A stretch of 64,000 nucleotides of DNA from Pseudorhodoferax sp. Leaf265 (GTDB lineage: Bacteria; Pseudomonadota; Gammaproteobacteria; Burkholderiales; Burkholderiaceae_C), in the NCBI RefSeq assembly GCF_001422365.1, contig NZ_LMMT01000039.1:124001-188000 (forward strand). Reading direction: 5' to 3'. Numbering within the stretch: position 1 is the first letter of the stretch; the number at the start of each line of letters is the position of its first letter. The position numbers were made by a program, and so were the translations under genes. Under the pieces are notes generated by a model. That model did no database searches. It saw only the letters and a list, made by a program, of their open reading frames with translations, and was not told where the DNA came from. Positions 40,793 through 51,725 of the stretch are shown here, one piece after another.

Positions 40793-41638
40793 ATGGACGC
40801 CTCTCTGCCTTCTCCCGACCCCCTGGTTGAACTCAAGGACCTCTCCTTTTCGTACGGAGAGCGGCCGATTCTGGATGGCGTATCGCTGACCATCCCGCGT
40901 GGCAAGGTCACGGCATTGATGGGCGCTTCGGGCGGCGGCAAGACGACCGTGCTGCGCCTCATTGGCGGGCAGATCCGCGGGCAGAAGGGCCAGACGCTGT
41001 TCGACGGCCAGGACGTGGCGACCCTGGACCCCACCGGCCTGTACGCGATCCGTCGCCGCATGGGCATGCTGTTCCAGTTCGGGGCGCTGTTCACCGACCT
41101 GGACGTGTTCGAGAACGTGGCCTTTCCGCTGCGCGAGCACACCGACCTGTCCGACGCGCTGGTCCGCGACATCGTGCTCATGAAGCTCAATGCCGTGGGC
41201 CTGCGCGGCGCCCGCGACCTGATGCCCAGCGAGGTCTCGGGCGGCATGGCGCGCCGCGTGGCACTGGCGCGCGCCATTGTGCTCGACCCCGAACTCGTGA
41301 TGTACGACGAGCCCTTCGCCGGCCTGGACCCGATTTCGCTGGGCACGGCTGCGCGCCTGATCCGCCAACTCAACGACGCCATGGGCCTGACCAGCATCGT
41401 CGTCTCGCACGATCTGGACGAGACCTTCGCGATCGCCGACCAGGTCATCGTGCTGGCCAACGGCAAGATCGCCGCGCAGGGCACGCCGGCCGAGGTGCGC
41501 GCCAGCACCGATCCGCTGGTGCACCAGTTCGTCAACGCCGAGGCCGAAGGCCCCGTGCATTTCCATTACCCCGGCCCCAGCATCGACCAGGACTTCGGTC
41601 CCACGCACGGGCCTTCCGTGGCGGTGCGCAAGAAATGA
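40793..41638 (+). CDS. mlaF: Phospholipid ABC transporter ATP-binding protein MlaF
   Basis: ATPase of the Mla complex that moves phospholipids between inner and outer membranes. 281 residues. Walker A is GASGGGKTT, the signature VSGGMARRVALARAI, Walker B VMYDEPFAGLD, and the switch histidine VVSHDLDE. The C-terminal extension (VHFHYPGPSIDQDFG) is typical for Mla/Ttg2A. I chose ATG 40793; two TTG codons just upstream are in frame but lie next to a hairpin. It overlaps mlaE by ATGA. Confidence 0.96.
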   Translation: MDASLPSPDPLVELKDLSFSYGERPILDGVSLTIPRGKVTALMGASGGGKTTVLRLIGGQIRGQKGQTLFDGQDVATLDPTGLYAIRRRMGMLFQFGALFTDLDVFENVAFPLREHTDLSDALVRDIVLMKLNAVGLRGARDLMPSEVSGGMARRVALARAIVLDPELVMYDEPFAGLDPISLGTAARLIRQLNDAMGLTSIVVSHDLDETFAIADQVIVLANGKIAAQGTPAEVRASTDPLVHQFVNAEAEGPVHFHYPGPSIDQDFGPTHGPSVAVRKK

Positions 41639-42417
41639 GCTGGTCCAAGCCCGCCGACATCGGCTTTGCCGCGCGCACCGCACTGGTCGACCTGGGCGAG
41701 GCGGCGCGCCTGTTCGTGCGCCTGCTCGGCCTGGGCGGCGCCAGCCTGCGCCGCTTCGGCCTGGTGCGCGACCAGATCCACTTCCTGGGCAACTACTCGC
41801 TGGCCATCATCATGGTCTCGGGCCTGTTCGTGGGCTTCGTGCTGAGCCTGCAGGGCTATTACACCTTGCAGCGCTACGGTTCTTCCGAGGCGCTGGGCCT
41901 GCTGGTGGCGCTGAGCCTGGTGCGCGAACTCGGGCCGGTCGTCACGGCGCTGCTGTTCGCAGGCCGCGCCGGCACCTCGCTGACGGCTGGCATCGGCCTC
42001 ATGAAGGCCGGAGAGCAGCTCACCGCCATGGAGATGATGGCCGTGGACCCGGTCAGCCGCGTCCTGGCGCCGCGCTTCTGGGGCGGTGTCATCGCCATGC
42101 CCCTGCTGGCCGCGCTGTTCTCGGCCGTCGGCATCATCGGCGGCTGGCTGGTGGGCGTGGTCATGATCGGCGTGGACGCCGGCGCCTTCTGGAGCCAGAT
42201 GCAGGGCGGCGTGGACTGGCTGGCGGATGTCGGCAACGGCGTGCTCAAGAGCATCGTGTTCGGTTTCACGGTCACCTTCGTCGCGCTGCTGCAGGGCTGG
42301 CGCGCCCAGCCCACGCCCGAGGGCGTGTCGCGTGCCACCACGCGCACCGTCGTCGTGTCCTCGCTGGCCGTGCTGGCGCTGGACTTCGTGCTGACGGCCG
42401 TGATGTTCAATATTTAA
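41635..42417 (+). CDS. mlaE: Phospholipid ABC transporter permease MlaE
   Basis: Inner-membrane permease of the Mla complex, 260 residues with about five helices. Family motifs include VRELGPVVTALLFAGRAGTSLTAGIGLMKAGEQLTAMEMM (as contiguous conserved blocks) and the ATPase-contacting region around DPVSRVLAPRFWGG. It overlaps mlaF by ATGA at its start. mlaD follows 30 bp later. Assignment is certain. Confidence 0.97.
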   Translation: MSWSKPADIGFAARTALVDLGEAARLFVRLLGLGGASLRRFGLVRDQIHFLGNYSLAIIMVSGLFVGFVLSLQGYYTLQRYGSSEALGLLVALSLVRELGPVVTALLFAGRAGTSLTAGIGLMKAGEQLTAMEMMAVDPVSRVLAPRFWGGVIAMPLLAALFSAVGIIGGWLVGVVMIGVDAGAFWSQMQGGVDWLADVGNGVLKSIVFGFTVTFVALLQGWRAQPTPEGVSRATTRTVVVSSLAVLALDFVLTAVMFNI

Positions 42418-42447
42418 GGGCCCGCGAGCCGGGCAAGAGGGAAGGCG

Positions 42448-42930
42448 ATGCAACGTTCCAAGACGGATGTGTGGGTGGGGTTGTTCGTGCTGCTGGGCGC
42501 GGCTGCCATCCTGTTTCTCGCGCTGCGCGCGGCCAACCTGACCAGCCTGAACCTGTCGTCCACCTACCAGATCGCCGCCAAGTTCGACAACATCGGAGGC
42601 CTCAAGCCCAAGGCGGCGGTCAAGAGCGCGGGCGTCGTCGTCGGCCGCGTGGAAGCCATCGAATTTGATGACAAGAGCTTCCAGGCCCGCGTGACGCTCG
42701 CGATGCAGACCCGCTACACTTTTCCCAAGGACAGTTCGCTCAAGATCCTGACCAGTGGCCTGCTCGGCGAGCAGTACATCGGCATCGAGGCTGGTGCCGA
42801 CGACAAGAACCTCGCCGCAGGCGATACCGTGACCACCACGCAATCGGCTGTGGTGCTGGAGAATCTGATCGGCCAGTTCCTCTACAACAAGGCAGCAGAC
42901 ACGCCCGCGGCGCCTGCGCCAAAAAAATAA
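42448..42930 (+). CDS. mlaD: Outer-membrane lipid asymmetry protein MlaD (MCE domain)
   Basis: A 160-residue bitopic periplasmic lipid-binding subunit. The N-terminal helix VWVGLFVLLGAAAILFLAL is followed by an MCE domain (YQIAAKFDNIGGLKPKAAVKSAGV). The LLGEQYIGIEAGADDKNL region closes the domain. It forms a hexameric ring around the MlaE dimer. It is shorter than E. coli MlaD at the C-terminus. It lies between mlaE and mlaA, each less than 35 bp away. Confidence 0.96.
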   Translation: MQRSKTDVWVGLFVLLGAAAILFLALRAANLTSLNLSSTYQIAAKFDNIGGLKPKAAVKSAGVVVGRVEAIEFDDKSFQARVTLAMQTRYTFPKDSSLKILTSGLLGEQYIGIEAGADDKNLAAGDTVTTTQSAVVLENLIGQFLYNKAADTPAAPAPKK

Positions 42931-42941
42931 AGGTACCCGCC

Positions 42942-43679
42942 ATGAAGTTCTCTTTCGTCCGAACCCGTGCTGCCATTGCCGGCGTGCTGATGCTGGCCTT
43001 GCTTGGCGGCTGCGCCACCGGCCCGAACGCCGACCCGCGCGATCCGCTGGAGCCGTTCAACCGCGGCGTTTACAGCTTCAACGAAGGCGTGGACCGGGCC
43101 GTGCTCAAGCCCGTGGCCCAGGTCTACAACGACACGCTGCCCAGCCCGGTGCGCACCGGCGTGCGCAACTTCTTCAACAACCTGGCCGACGCCTGGACCG
43201 CCGTGAACGCGCTGCTGCAATTGCGTGGCCAGGCGGCAGTCGAGAGCCTGTTCCGCTTCCAGGTCAACACCGTGTTCGGCCTGGGCGGCCTGATCGACAT
43301 CGCCAGCGACGCCGACATCCCGCGTCACCGCGAGGACTTCGGCAAGACCCTGGGCCGCTGGGGCGTGCCGACCGGTCCCTACCTGGTGCTGCCGCTGCTG
43401 GGCCCGTCGACCATCCGCGACACCGCTGCGCTGCCGGTGGATACCTGGGGCAACCCGGTCTCACATCTGGACGACCATGGCGCGCGCTATGGCCTGTACG
43501 GCCTGCGCATCATCGACACGCGCGCGCAACTGCTGCGCACCAGCACCGTCCTGGACGAGGCGGCGCTCGACAAGTACAGCTTCACGCGCGACATCTACCT
43601 GCAACTGCGTGGTGCCACGGACTACGACGGCAGTGCCGTTGATCCGGATGCGCAGCCGGCCGCGGCACCGGCAAAGTAG
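42942..43679 (+). CDS. mlaA: Outer-membrane lipoprotein MlaA (VacJ)
   Basis: A 245-residue outer-membrane lipoprotein that extracts mislocalised phospholipids from the outer leaflet. Signal peptide with lipobox LLGGC (C24). The N-terminal DPLEPFNRGVYSFNEGVDRAVLKPVA and GRWGVPTGPYLVLPLLGPST are the family signature. The C-terminus is rich in Ala/Pro. In E. coli mlaA is unlinked to mlaFEDCB; here it sits between mlaD and mlaC, so the whole pathway is encoded together. Confidence 0.96.
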   Translation: MKFSFVRTRAAIAGVLMLALLGGCATGPNADPRDPLEPFNRGVYSFNEGVDRAVLKPVAQVYNDTLPSPVRTGVRNFFNNLADAWTAVNALLQLRGQAAVESLFRFQVNTVFGLGGLIDIASDADIPRHREDFGKTLGRWGVPTGPYLVLPLLGPSTIRDTAALPVDTWGNPVSHLDDHGARYGLYGLRIIDTRAQLLRTSTVLDEAALDKYSFTRDIYLQLRGATDYDGSAVDPDAQPAAAPAK

Positions 43680-43796
43680 GCGCCAGCACATTCTGTTGCA
43701 CCCTGCCTGCCCTGCGCGGAACCAGAACGCGGCCAGCGGCTTCCAAAATCCCATGCATACACAGGGGCCGCGTGCCCCGTCGGAGAGAGCGAAATG

Positions 43797-44438
43797 ATGA
43801 ACCGCAGACAACTGGCCCGCTGGGCCGGTGTGGCCAGCCTGGTGCTGGCCCAGGGCGTATCCAGCCTGGCCCTGGCCGCCGACGAGGCCCCGGACGCCCT
43901 GATCACACGCCTGTCGACCGATGTGCTGGCTGCCATCAAGGCCGACAAATCGATCCAGGCCGGCGATGTCGGCAAGATCGTCGCGCTGGTCGACACCAAG
44001 ATCATGCCGAACGTGAATTTCCATCGCATGACGGCTTCTGCCGTCGGCCCGGCCTGGCGCCAGGCCACCGACGCGCAGAAGCAGAAGCTGCAGGACGAGT
44101 TCAAGGTGCTGCTGGTGCGCACCTACTCCGGCGCGCTGGCCCAGGTCAGCGACCAGGAGATCTCCGTGCGCCCGCTGCGTGCGGCGGCCGAGGACAAGGA
44201 GGTCGTGGTGCGCTCCGAAGTGCGCGGCCGCGGCGATCCGGTGCAGCTGGACTACCGGCTCGAGAAAACGCCAGGCGAGGGCGCCGGCTGGAAGATCTAC
44301 AACCTCAACGTGATGGGCATCTGGCTCGTCGAGACCTACCGCAGCCAGTTCTCGCAGGAGATCAACGCCAAGGGCCTCGATGGCCTGATTGCGGCGCTGG
44401 CCCAGCGCAACAAGTCCAACGACAAGAAGAGCGGCTGA
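43797..44438 (+). CDS. mlaC: Periplasmic phospholipid-binding protein MlaC
   Basis: Soluble shuttle (Ttg2D family) carrying phospholipid between MlaA at the outer membrane and MlaFEDB at the inner membrane. 213 residues with a signal peptide (LARWAGVASLVLAQGVSSLALA). VDTKIMPNVNFHRMTASAVG and LLVRTYSGALAQ are conserved. An AT at 43794 gives a second adjacent ATG (MM). GGAGAGAG lies about seven bases before. A 114-bp gap separates it from mlaA. mlaB overlaps its stop by 1 bp. Confidence 0.95.
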   Translation: MNRRQLARWAGVASLVLAQGVSSLALAADEAPDALITRLSTDVLAAIKADKSIQAGDVGKIVALVDTKIMPNVNFHRMTASAVGPAWRQATDAQKQKLQDEFKVLLVRTYSGALAQVSDQEISVRPLRAAAEDKEVVVRSEVRGRGDPVQLDYRLEKTPGEGAGWKIYNLNVMGIWLVETYRSQFSQEINAKGLDGLIAALAQRNKSNDKKSG

Positions 44439-44707
44439 TGCTGGTGCTGCCGGCCGCGCTGACGCATGCTGAGGCCTCGGCCTCGTTGTACATGCTGCTG
44501 CAGGGGCTGGCCTCGCAGACCGGGCCGGTGCTGGTGGACGCCAGCGCGCTGCAGCGCTTCGACTCGTCGGCGTTGGCCGTGCTGCTGCAATGCCGGCGCG
44601 AGAGCATGAGCCAGGGCCGTGGCTTCACGGTGCGCGCGCTGCCTGAGCGGCTGCGTTCGCTCGCCAAGCTCTACGGCGTGGACCTGCTGCTGCCCGCCGC
44701 CGTCTGA
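44438..44707 (+). CDS. mlaB: STAS-domain protein MlaB
   Basis: An 89-residue STAS protein, the small cytoplasmic regulatory subunit that binds MlaF. The conserved STAS core is VLVDASALQRFDSSALAVLLQC, with the phospho-acceptor-like serine region DSSAL. It starts within TGATG, sharing one base with the mlaC stop, so it depends on mlaC translation. Short, but its position and motif make the assignment firm. Confidence 0.92.
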   Translation: MLVLPAALTHAEASASLYMLLQGLASQTGPVLVDASALQRFDSSALAVLLQCRRESMSQGRGFTVRALPERLRSLAKLYGVDLLLPAAV

Positions 44708-44721
44708 GCCTGGCCCGCCGC

Positions 44722-44750
44722 CTGCAGCAAAAGCCGGCGGCCTTTAGAAT
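44722..44750 (+). promoter_or_regulatory. Putative promoter for YadGH-like ABC exporter
   Basis: CTGCAG (44722-44727), 17 bp, TAGAAT (44745-44750). The -10 matches other likely -10 boxes in the window; the -35 is poor against TTGACA. The predicted transcript start is almost at the ATG (44763), implying a very short leader. An identical hexamer pair and spacing occurs at 59329-59357. Confidence 0.35.
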
Positions 44751-44762
44751 GCCGGGTTGCCC

Positions 44763-45698
44763 ATGCCCGCCATCTCGTTTCAGTCCGTCAGCAAGACCTA
44801 CGCAGGTTCACGCAGCGGCGCCACCCCCTTCCGTGCACTCGACGATGTCAGCTTCGACATCGCCGAGGGCGAATTCTTCGGTCTGTTGGGCCCCAACGGC
44901 GCTGGCAAGACCTCGCTGATCAGCATCCTTGCCGGCCTCTCGCGCGCCAGCAGCGGCCGCGTGGCCGTGCACGGGCATGACGTGCAGGGCGATTTCGCGC
45001 AAGCCCGGCGCAAGCTCGGCGTCGTGCCGCAGGAGCTGGTGTTCGATCCCTTCTTCAACGTGCGCGAGGCGTTGCGCATCCAGTCCGGCTACTTCGGCGT
45101 GCGCAACAACGAGGCCTGGATCGACGAGTTGCTCGAAAGCCTGGGTCTCGCGGACAAGGCGAATTCCAACATGCGTCAGCTGTCCGGCGGCATGAAGCGG
45201 CGCGTGCTGGTGGCCCAGGCCCTGGTGCACCGCCCACCCGTGATCGTGCTGGACGAGCCCACCGCCGGTGTCGACGTGGAACTGCGCCAGACGCTGTGGC
45301 AGTTCATCGCCAAGCTCAACAAGCAGGGCCACACCGTGCTGCTGACCACCCACTACCTGGAGGAAGCCGAAGCCCTGTGCACGCGCATCGGCATGCTCAA
45401 GCAGGGCCGCATGGTGGCGCTGGCGGAGACGAGCGAGCTGCTCAAGTCCGCCTCCAGCAACGTGCTGCGCTTCAAGGTCGACCGCGAACTGCCGCCCGCA
45501 TTGGCGCGCACCGCGCGCGTGACCGGCCGCATCGTGCAGCTGCCGGCCCAGGGCGCGCTCGAGATCGAGCAATACCTGGCGGCCGTGCGCCAGGCCGGCC
45601 TCACGGTGGAAGACGTGGAAATCCGCAAGGCCGACCTGGAGGACGTGTTCCTGCAGGTCATGGCCGCCGAGCGCAACCCCGACGCATTGGTGGCCTGA
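44763..45698 (+). CDS. ABC transporter ATP-binding protein (YadG-like)
   Basis: A 311-residue nucleotide-binding subunit of an ABC-2-type exporter. Walker A LLGPNGAGKTSLI, signature QLSGGMKRRVLVAQAL, Walker B VIVLDEPTAGVD and switch LLTTHYLEEAE are all intact. A C-terminal accessory domain (about residues 225-311) is typical of YadG/CcmA-like ATPases. It pairs with the overlapping permease. The substrate is unknown. It is inserted between mla and ibaG-murA, which are adjacent in E. coli. TTG 44757 is an alternative start. Confidence 0.94.
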   Translation: MPAISFQSVSKTYAGSRSGATPFRALDDVSFDIAEGEFFGLLGPNGAGKTSLISILAGLSRASSGRVAVHGHDVQGDFAQARRKLGVVPQELVFDPFFNVREALRIQSGYFGVRNNEAWIDELLESLGLADKANSNMRQLSGGMKRRVLVAQALVHRPPVIVLDEPTAGVDVELRQTLWQFIAKLNKQGHTVLLTTHYLEEAEALCTRIGMLKQGRMVALAETSELLKSASSNVLRFKVDRELPPALARTARVTGRIVQLPAQGALEIEQYLAAVRQAGLTVEDVEIRKADLEDVFLQVMAAERNPDALVA

Positions 45699-46453
45699 TG
45701 AGCGGCTGGCAAACCCTGTTCTACAAGGAAGTGCTGCGCTTCTGGAAGGTCGGCTTCCAGACCGTGGCCGCGCCGGTGCTGACGGCCGTGCTCTACCTGC
45801 TGATCTTCGGCCACGTGCTGGAAGACAAGGTCAAGGTCTACGACACCATCGGCTACACCGCCTTCCTGGTGCCCGGACTCGTGATGATGAGCGTGCTGCA
45901 GAACGCGTTCGCCAACAGCTCGTCCTCGCTGATCCAGAGCAAGATCATGGGCAGCCTGGTGTTCGTGCTGCTGACGCCGCTGTCGCACTGGAGCTGGTTC
46001 GTCGCCTATGTGGGCTCGTCCGTGGTGCGCGGCGTGCTGGTGGGCCTGGGCGTGTTCCTGGTCACGGTGGGCTTCACGGGCGTGCACCTGGTCGCCCCGC
46101 TGTGGATCCTCGTGTTCGCGGTGCTGGGTGCGGCGCTGCTGGGCGCCCTGGGCGTGATCGCCGGCCTGTGGGCCGAGAAGTTCGACCAGATGGCGGCCTT
46201 CCAGAACTTCCTGATCATGCCCATGACCTTCCTGTCGGGCGTGTTCTATTCCATCCATTCGCTGCCCAGCTTCTGGCAGACCGTGAGCCACCTGAACCCG
46301 TTCTTCTACATGATCGACGGCTTCCGCTACGGCTTCTTCGGCCTCTCCGACATCTCGCCCTGGACCAGCCTGGCCATCGTGGGCACGGCGCTCGTCGTCG
46401 TGAGCGCGATCGCGGTGCACCTGCTGCGCATCGGCTACAAGATTCGAAACTAG
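45698..46453 (+). CDS. ABC-2 type transporter permease (YadH-like)
   Basis: A 251-residue ABC-2 membrane subunit with six helices. The N-terminal FYKEVLRFWKVGFQTVAAPVL amphipathic entry and the C-terminal LSGVFYSIHSLPSFWQTVSHLNPFFYMIDGFRYG (as consecutive family blocks) are diagnostic of the YadH group. Its start codon shares a base with the stop of the ATPase gene (TGATG). The pair likely exports a lipid or polymer, by analogy only. Confidence 0.93.
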   Translation: MSGWQTLFYKEVLRFWKVGFQTVAAPVLTAVLYLLIFGHVLEDKVKVYDTIGYTAFLVPGLVMMSVLQNAFANSSSSLIQSKIMGSLVFVLLTPLSHWSWFVAYVGSSVVRGVLVGLGVFLVTVGFTGVHLVAPLWILVFAVLGAALLGALGVIAGLWAEKFDQMAAFQNFLIMPMTFLSGVFYSIHSLPSFWQTVSHLNPFFYMIDGFRYGFFGLSDISPWTSLAIVGTALVVVSAIAVHLLRIGYKIRN

Positions 46454-46462
46454 AGTGCCACC

Positions 46463-46714
46463 ATGACCGCCGACCAACTCCGCTCCCTGATCGCCGCCGG
46501 CCTGGCCTGCGAGCATCTGCATGTGCAGGGCGACGGCCGGCATTGGTACGCCACCATCGTCTCCACCGCGTTCGCGGGCAAGCGCCCCATCCAGCGGCAC
46601 CAGATGGTCTATGCGACGCTGGGTGAGAAAATACGCAACGACGAAGTGCATGCGCTGTCGATGAAGACCCTGACACCCGACGAATGGGTGGCCCAGGGCC
46701 AACCGCAGCACTGA
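46463..46714 (+). CDS. ibaG: BolA family protein IbaG (YrbA)
   Basis: An 83-residue BolA-like protein that binds iron-sulfur clusters with monothiol glutaredoxins and responds to acid stress in E. coli. VQGDGRHWYATIVSTAFAGK and RHQMVYATLGEKI match the BolA fold, with the cluster-ligating histidine in RHQMVY. It lies immediately upstream of murA, as in E. coli. The ABC-2 permease gene ends 9 bp before its start. Confidence 0.93.
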   Translation: MTADQLRSLIAAGLACEHLHVQGDGRHWYATIVSTAFAGKRPIQRHQMVYATLGEKIRNDEVHALSMKTLTPDEWVAQGQPQH

Positions 46715-46770
46715 GCGTTTCCCTTCGCCCGCAGCCAGCTGCGCGGGCCTGATTTCCTGAACGGCTTCTG

Positions 46771-48047
<1,277 letters not shown>

Positions 48048-48051
<4 letters not shown>

Positions 48052-48704
48052 TCACGCTGGCTCTGTCCAAGGGACGCATCTTCGACGAGACGCTGCCGCT
48101 GCTGCGCGCCGCTGGCATCGAGGTGCTGGAAGACCCCGAAACCTCGCGCAAGCTGATCCTGGCGACCAACCAGCCGGAGCTGCGCGTGGTGCTGGTGCGC
48201 GCCACCGACGTGCCGACCTATGTCGAGTACGGCGGCGCCGACCTCGGCATCACGGGACGCGACACGCTGATCGAGCACGGCGGCCATGGGCTGTACCAGC
48301 CGCTGGACCTGGACATCGCGCGCTGCCGCATCAGCGTGGCCGTGCGCAAGGACTTCGACTACGCCTCGGCCGTGCGCCAGGGCTCGCGCCTGCGCGTGGC
48401 CACCAAGTACGTGGGCATCGCGCGCGACTTCTTTGCCACCAAGGGTGTGCACGTGGACCTGATCAAGCTCTACGGCAGCATGGAACTGGCGCCGCTGACG
48501 GGCCTGGCCGACGCCATCGTCGACCTGGTCTCCACCGGCAACACGCTGCGCGCCAACGGCCTCGTCGAGGTCGAGCGCATCATGGACATCAGCTCGCGCC
48601 TGGTCGTGAACCAGGCTGCGCTCAAGCGCAAGCAGGTGGCGCTGCGCCAGGTCATCGACGGCTTCGCCGCGGCGCTGCGCCAGCCGGCCGGGAGCGCGGT
48701 ATGA
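48048..48704 (+). CDS. hisG: ATP phosphoribosyltransferase, short form (HisG)
   Basis: First enzyme of histidine biosynthesis, 218 residues. This is the short HisG form, which lacks the C-terminal regulatory domain and normally needs HisZ as partner; no hisZ is in the window. Conserved segments: [36 protein letters not shown] and the PRPP-binding [14 protein letters not shown]. It overlaps murA by ATGA and hisD by ATGA. Confidence 0.97.
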
Positions 48705-50020
48705 CGCTTGCCGCCCGCCCGCTGCGCCTGGCCACGGCCCAGGCCGATTTCGAGGCGCAGTTCAAGGCCCGGCTGCACTGGTCGGCCGACACCGACGCCG
48801 CCATCGAGCAGCGCGTGGCCGAGATCCTGGCCGACGTGCAGCAGCGTGGCGATGCCGCGGTGCTCGAGTACACGCGCCGCTTCGACGGCCTGGACGCGCC
48901 CGACCTGCAGACGCTGACGCTGCAGCCCGAAGAGTTGAAGGCGGCCTTCGACGGCCTGCCGCCCGCCCAGCGCGAGGCCTTGCAGGCCGCTGCGCAGCGC
49001 GTGCGCAGCTACCACGAGGCCCAGAAGAAGGCCAGCGGTGAAAGCTGGAGCTACCGTGACGCCGACGGCACGCTGCTGGGCCAGAAGGTCACGCCGCTGG
49101 ACCGCGTAGGCATCTACGTGCCGGGTGGCAAGGCGGCCTATCCGTCCAGCGTGCTCATGAACGCGATTCCGGCCCATGTGGCCGGTGTCGGCGAAATCAT
49201 CATGGTCGTGCCGACGCCGCGCGGTGAGAAGAACCCGCTGGTGCTCGCTGCCGCCCATGTCGCCGGCGTCACGCGCGCCTTCACGATCGGTGGTGCCCAG
49301 GCCGTGGCCGCACTGGCCTACGGCACGGCCACCGTGCCGGCCGTGGACAAGATCACCGGCCCCGGCAATGCCTATGTGGCCGCCGCCAAGCGCCGCGTGT
49401 TCGGCACGGTGGGCATCGACATGATCGCCGGCCCCAGCGAGATCCTGGTGCTGGCCGACGGCAGCACGCCGGCCGACTGGGTGGCCATGGACCTGTTCAG
49501 CCAGGCCGAGCACGACGAGCTGGCGCAAAGCATCCTGCTGTGCCCCGACGCGGCCTACATCGATGCCGTGCAGGAGGCCATCGACCGCCTGCTGCCCACC
49601 ATGCCGCGTGCCGACATCATCGCCGCCAGCCTGAACGGCCGTGGCGCGCTGATCCACACGCTTGACATGCAAGAGGCCTGCGCCATCAGCAACCGCATCG
49701 CGCCCGAGCACCTGGAAGTCAGCAGCGCCGAGCCGCACCGCTGGGAGCCGCTGCTCAAGCACGCCGGCGCCATTTTCCTGGGCGCCTACACCAGCGAGAG
49801 CCTGGGCGACTACTGTGCCGGCCCCAACCATGTGCTGCCGACCTCGGGCACGGCGCGTTTTTCCAGCCCGCTGGGCGTCTACGACTTCCAGAAGCGCAGC
49901 AGCCTGATCGAGGTCAGCGCGGCTGGCGCCCAGGTGCTGGGTCCCATCGCTTCCGTGCTGGCCCATGGCGAGGGCCTGCAGGCCCACGCCCGTGCGGCCG
50001 AACTGCGCCTGAACCCATGA
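48701..50020 (+). CDS. hisD: Histidinol dehydrogenase
   Basis: Oxidises histidinol to histidine in two NAD-dependent steps. 439 residues. Zinc and catalytic residues lie in [10 protein letters not shown] and [20 protein letters not shown] and [19 protein letters not shown] are signature blocks. It overlaps both neighbours by ATGA. Assignment is certain. Confidence 0.98.
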   Translation: MTLAARPLRLATAQADFEAQFKARLHWSADTDAAIEQRVAEILADVQQRGDAAVLEYTRRFDGLDAPDLQTLTLQPEELKAAFDGLPPAQREALQAAAQRVRSYHEAQKKASGESWSYRDADGTLLGQKVTPLDRVGIYVPGGKAAYPSSVLMNAIPAHVAGVGEIIMVVPTPRGEKNPLVLAAAHVAGVTRAFTIGGAQAVAALAYGTATVPAVDKITGPGNAYVAAAKRRVFGTVGIDMIAGPSEILVLADGSTPADWVAMDLFSQAEHDELAQSILLCPDAAYIDAVQEAIDRLLPTMPRADIIAASLNGRGALIHTLDMQEACAISNRIAPEHLEVSSAEPHRWEPLLKHAGAIFLGAYTSESLGDYCAGPNHVLPTSGTARFSSPLGVYDFQKRSSLIEVSAAGAQVLGPIASVLAHGEGLQAHARAAELRLNP

Positions 50021-51105
50021 CCTCCGCACTTGCCCCCCGTCTCGCCCAGCTCATCCGCCAGGACGTGCAGTCCATGCACGCCTACGCCGTGCAGGACGCT
50101 GCCGGCCTGCTCAAGATGGACGCGATGGAGAACCCGTACCGGCTGCCCGGCGCGCTGCAGGCGCAGCTGGGCCAGCGCCTGGGCGCGGTCGAACTCAACC
50201 GCTACCCCGGCAGCCGGCTCGACGACCTGCGCCAGGCTCTGGCACGCCATGCGCAAATGCCCGAAGGCTTCGGCCTCATGCTGGGCAACGGCTCGGACGA
50301 ACTGATCTCGCTGCTGGCCATGGCCTGCGACCGGCCCGGTGCCACCATCCTCGCGCCCGTGCCCGGCTTCGTGATGTACGCGATGAGCGCGCAGCTGCAG
50401 GGCCTGAACTTCGTTGGCGTGCCGCTCACGGCCGACTTCGAACTCGACGAGGCCGCCATGCTGGCCGCCATCGAGCAGCACCGGCCTGCCATCGTCTTCC
50501 TGGCCTACCCGAACAATCCCACGGCCAACCTGTGGGACGACGCGGCCATCGAGCGCATCGTCGCCGCCGCGCCCGGCCTCGTGGTCATGGACGAGGCTTA
50601 CCAGCCCTTCGCCAGCCGCTCCTACATCGACCGCGTGGCGCGCCACGACCACGTGCTGCTCATGCGCACGCTGAGCAAGTTCGGCCTGGCCGGCGTGCGC
50701 CTGGGCTACATGATGGGGCCGGCCGCGCTGATCGCTGAGATCGACAAGGTGCGCCCGCCCTACAACATCAGCGTGCTCAACGCCGAGTGCGCACTGTTCG
50801 CGCTGGAGCACGCCGAGGTGTTCGACGCCCAGGCCGCCGATCTGCGCAAGCAGCGCGATGCCTTGCTGCCCGCGTTGCGTGCGCTGGGCCTGAAAGTCTG
50901 GAAGAGCGACGCCAACATGGTGCTCGTGCGCGTGCCGGGCGGGGATGGTTCTGCGCAGGCCGTGTTCGAGGGCATGAAGGCCCGCGGCGTGCTCGTGAAG
51001 AACGTTTCTAAAATGCATCCCTTGCTGGCCAACTGCCTGCGCCTGACGGTCGGCAGCGCCGACGACAACGCCCAGATGCTGCGGGCCCTGCAGCAGTCCC
51101 TATGA
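50017..51105 (+). CDS. hisC: Histidinol-phosphate aminotransferase
   Basis: PLP-dependent class I/II aminotransferase acting on imidazole acetol phosphate, 362 residues. The PLP lysine is K221 in [29 protein letters not shown] and [11 protein letters not shown] carry the PLP-contacting Asn and Asp/Tyr. It sits inside the his operon with ATGA overlaps on both sides, which fixes the substrate. Confidence 0.97.
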   Translation: MTSALAPRLAQLIRQDVQSMHAYAVQDAAGLLKMDAMENPYRLPGALQAQLGQRLGAVELNRYPGSRLDDLRQALARHAQMPEGFGLMLGNGSDELISLLAMACDRPGATILAPVPGFVMYAMSAQLQGLNFVGVPLTADFELDEAAMLAAIEQHRPAIVFLAYPNNPTANLWDDAAIERIVAAAPGLVVMDEAYQPFASRSYIDRVARHDHVLLMRTLSKFGLAGVRLGYMMGPAALIAEIDKVRPPYNISVLNAECALFALEHAEVFDAQAADLRKQRDALLPALRALGLKVWKSDANMVLVRVPGGDGSAQAVFEGMKARGVLVKNVSKMHPLLANCLRLTVGSADDNAQMLRALQQSL

Positions 51106-51725
51106 GCAGCCTAGTTCCCACCCCCACTGCGCCCTTCGCACGCACGGCCGAGGTCAGCCGCAACACCGCCGAGACCAAGATCACGGTGCGCGTGAACCTG
51201 GACGGCACCGGCCAAGCCAAGCTGGCGACCGGCATCGGCTTCTTCGACCACATGCTGGACCAGATCGCGCGGCATGGCCTGATCGATCTGGACATCGCGG
51301 TGGATGGCGACCTGCACATCGACGGCCACCACACCGTGGAAGACGTGGGCATCACGCTGGGCCAGGCCGTGGCCAAGGCCATCGGCGACAAGAAGGGCAT
51401 CCGCCGCTACGGCCATGCCTATGTGCCGCTGGACGAGGCGCTGAGCCGGGTCGTCATCGATTTCTCGGGCCGCCCCGGCCTGGTGCTCAACGTCCCGTTC
51501 ACGAGCGGCATGATCGGCGCGTTCGACACCCAGCTCACGCACGAGTTTTTCCAGGGCTTCGTGAACCACGCCTTCGTGACGCTGCACATCGACAACCTGC
51601 GCGGTGTGAACGCCCACCACCAGTGCGAGACCGTGTTCAAGGCCTTCGCGCGCGCGCTGCGCGGCGCGCTGGAGTTCGACCCGCGCGCGTTGGGCACCAT
51701 TCCTTCCACCAAGGGTTCGCTGTAA
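51102..51725 (+). CDS. hisB: Imidazoleglycerol-phosphate dehydratase
   Basis: Monofunctional HisB (207 residues) without the N-terminal phosphatase of the enterobacterial fusion. Manganese ligands are visible in [15 protein letters not shown] and [30 protein letters not shown] is conserved. The N-terminal about 18 residues are a variable extension. The stop (TAA) overlaps the hisH ATG by one base. Confidence 0.98.
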   Translation: MSSLVPTPTAPFARTAEVSRNTAETKITVRVNLDGTGQAKLATGIGFFDHMLDQIARHGLIDLDIAVDGDLHIDGHHTVEDVGITLGQAVAKAIGDKKGIRRYGHAYVPLDEALSRVVIDFSGRPGLVLNVPFTSGMIGAFDTQLTHEFFQGFVNHAFVTLHIDNLRGVNAHHQCETVFKAFARALRGALEFDPRALGTIPSTKGSL

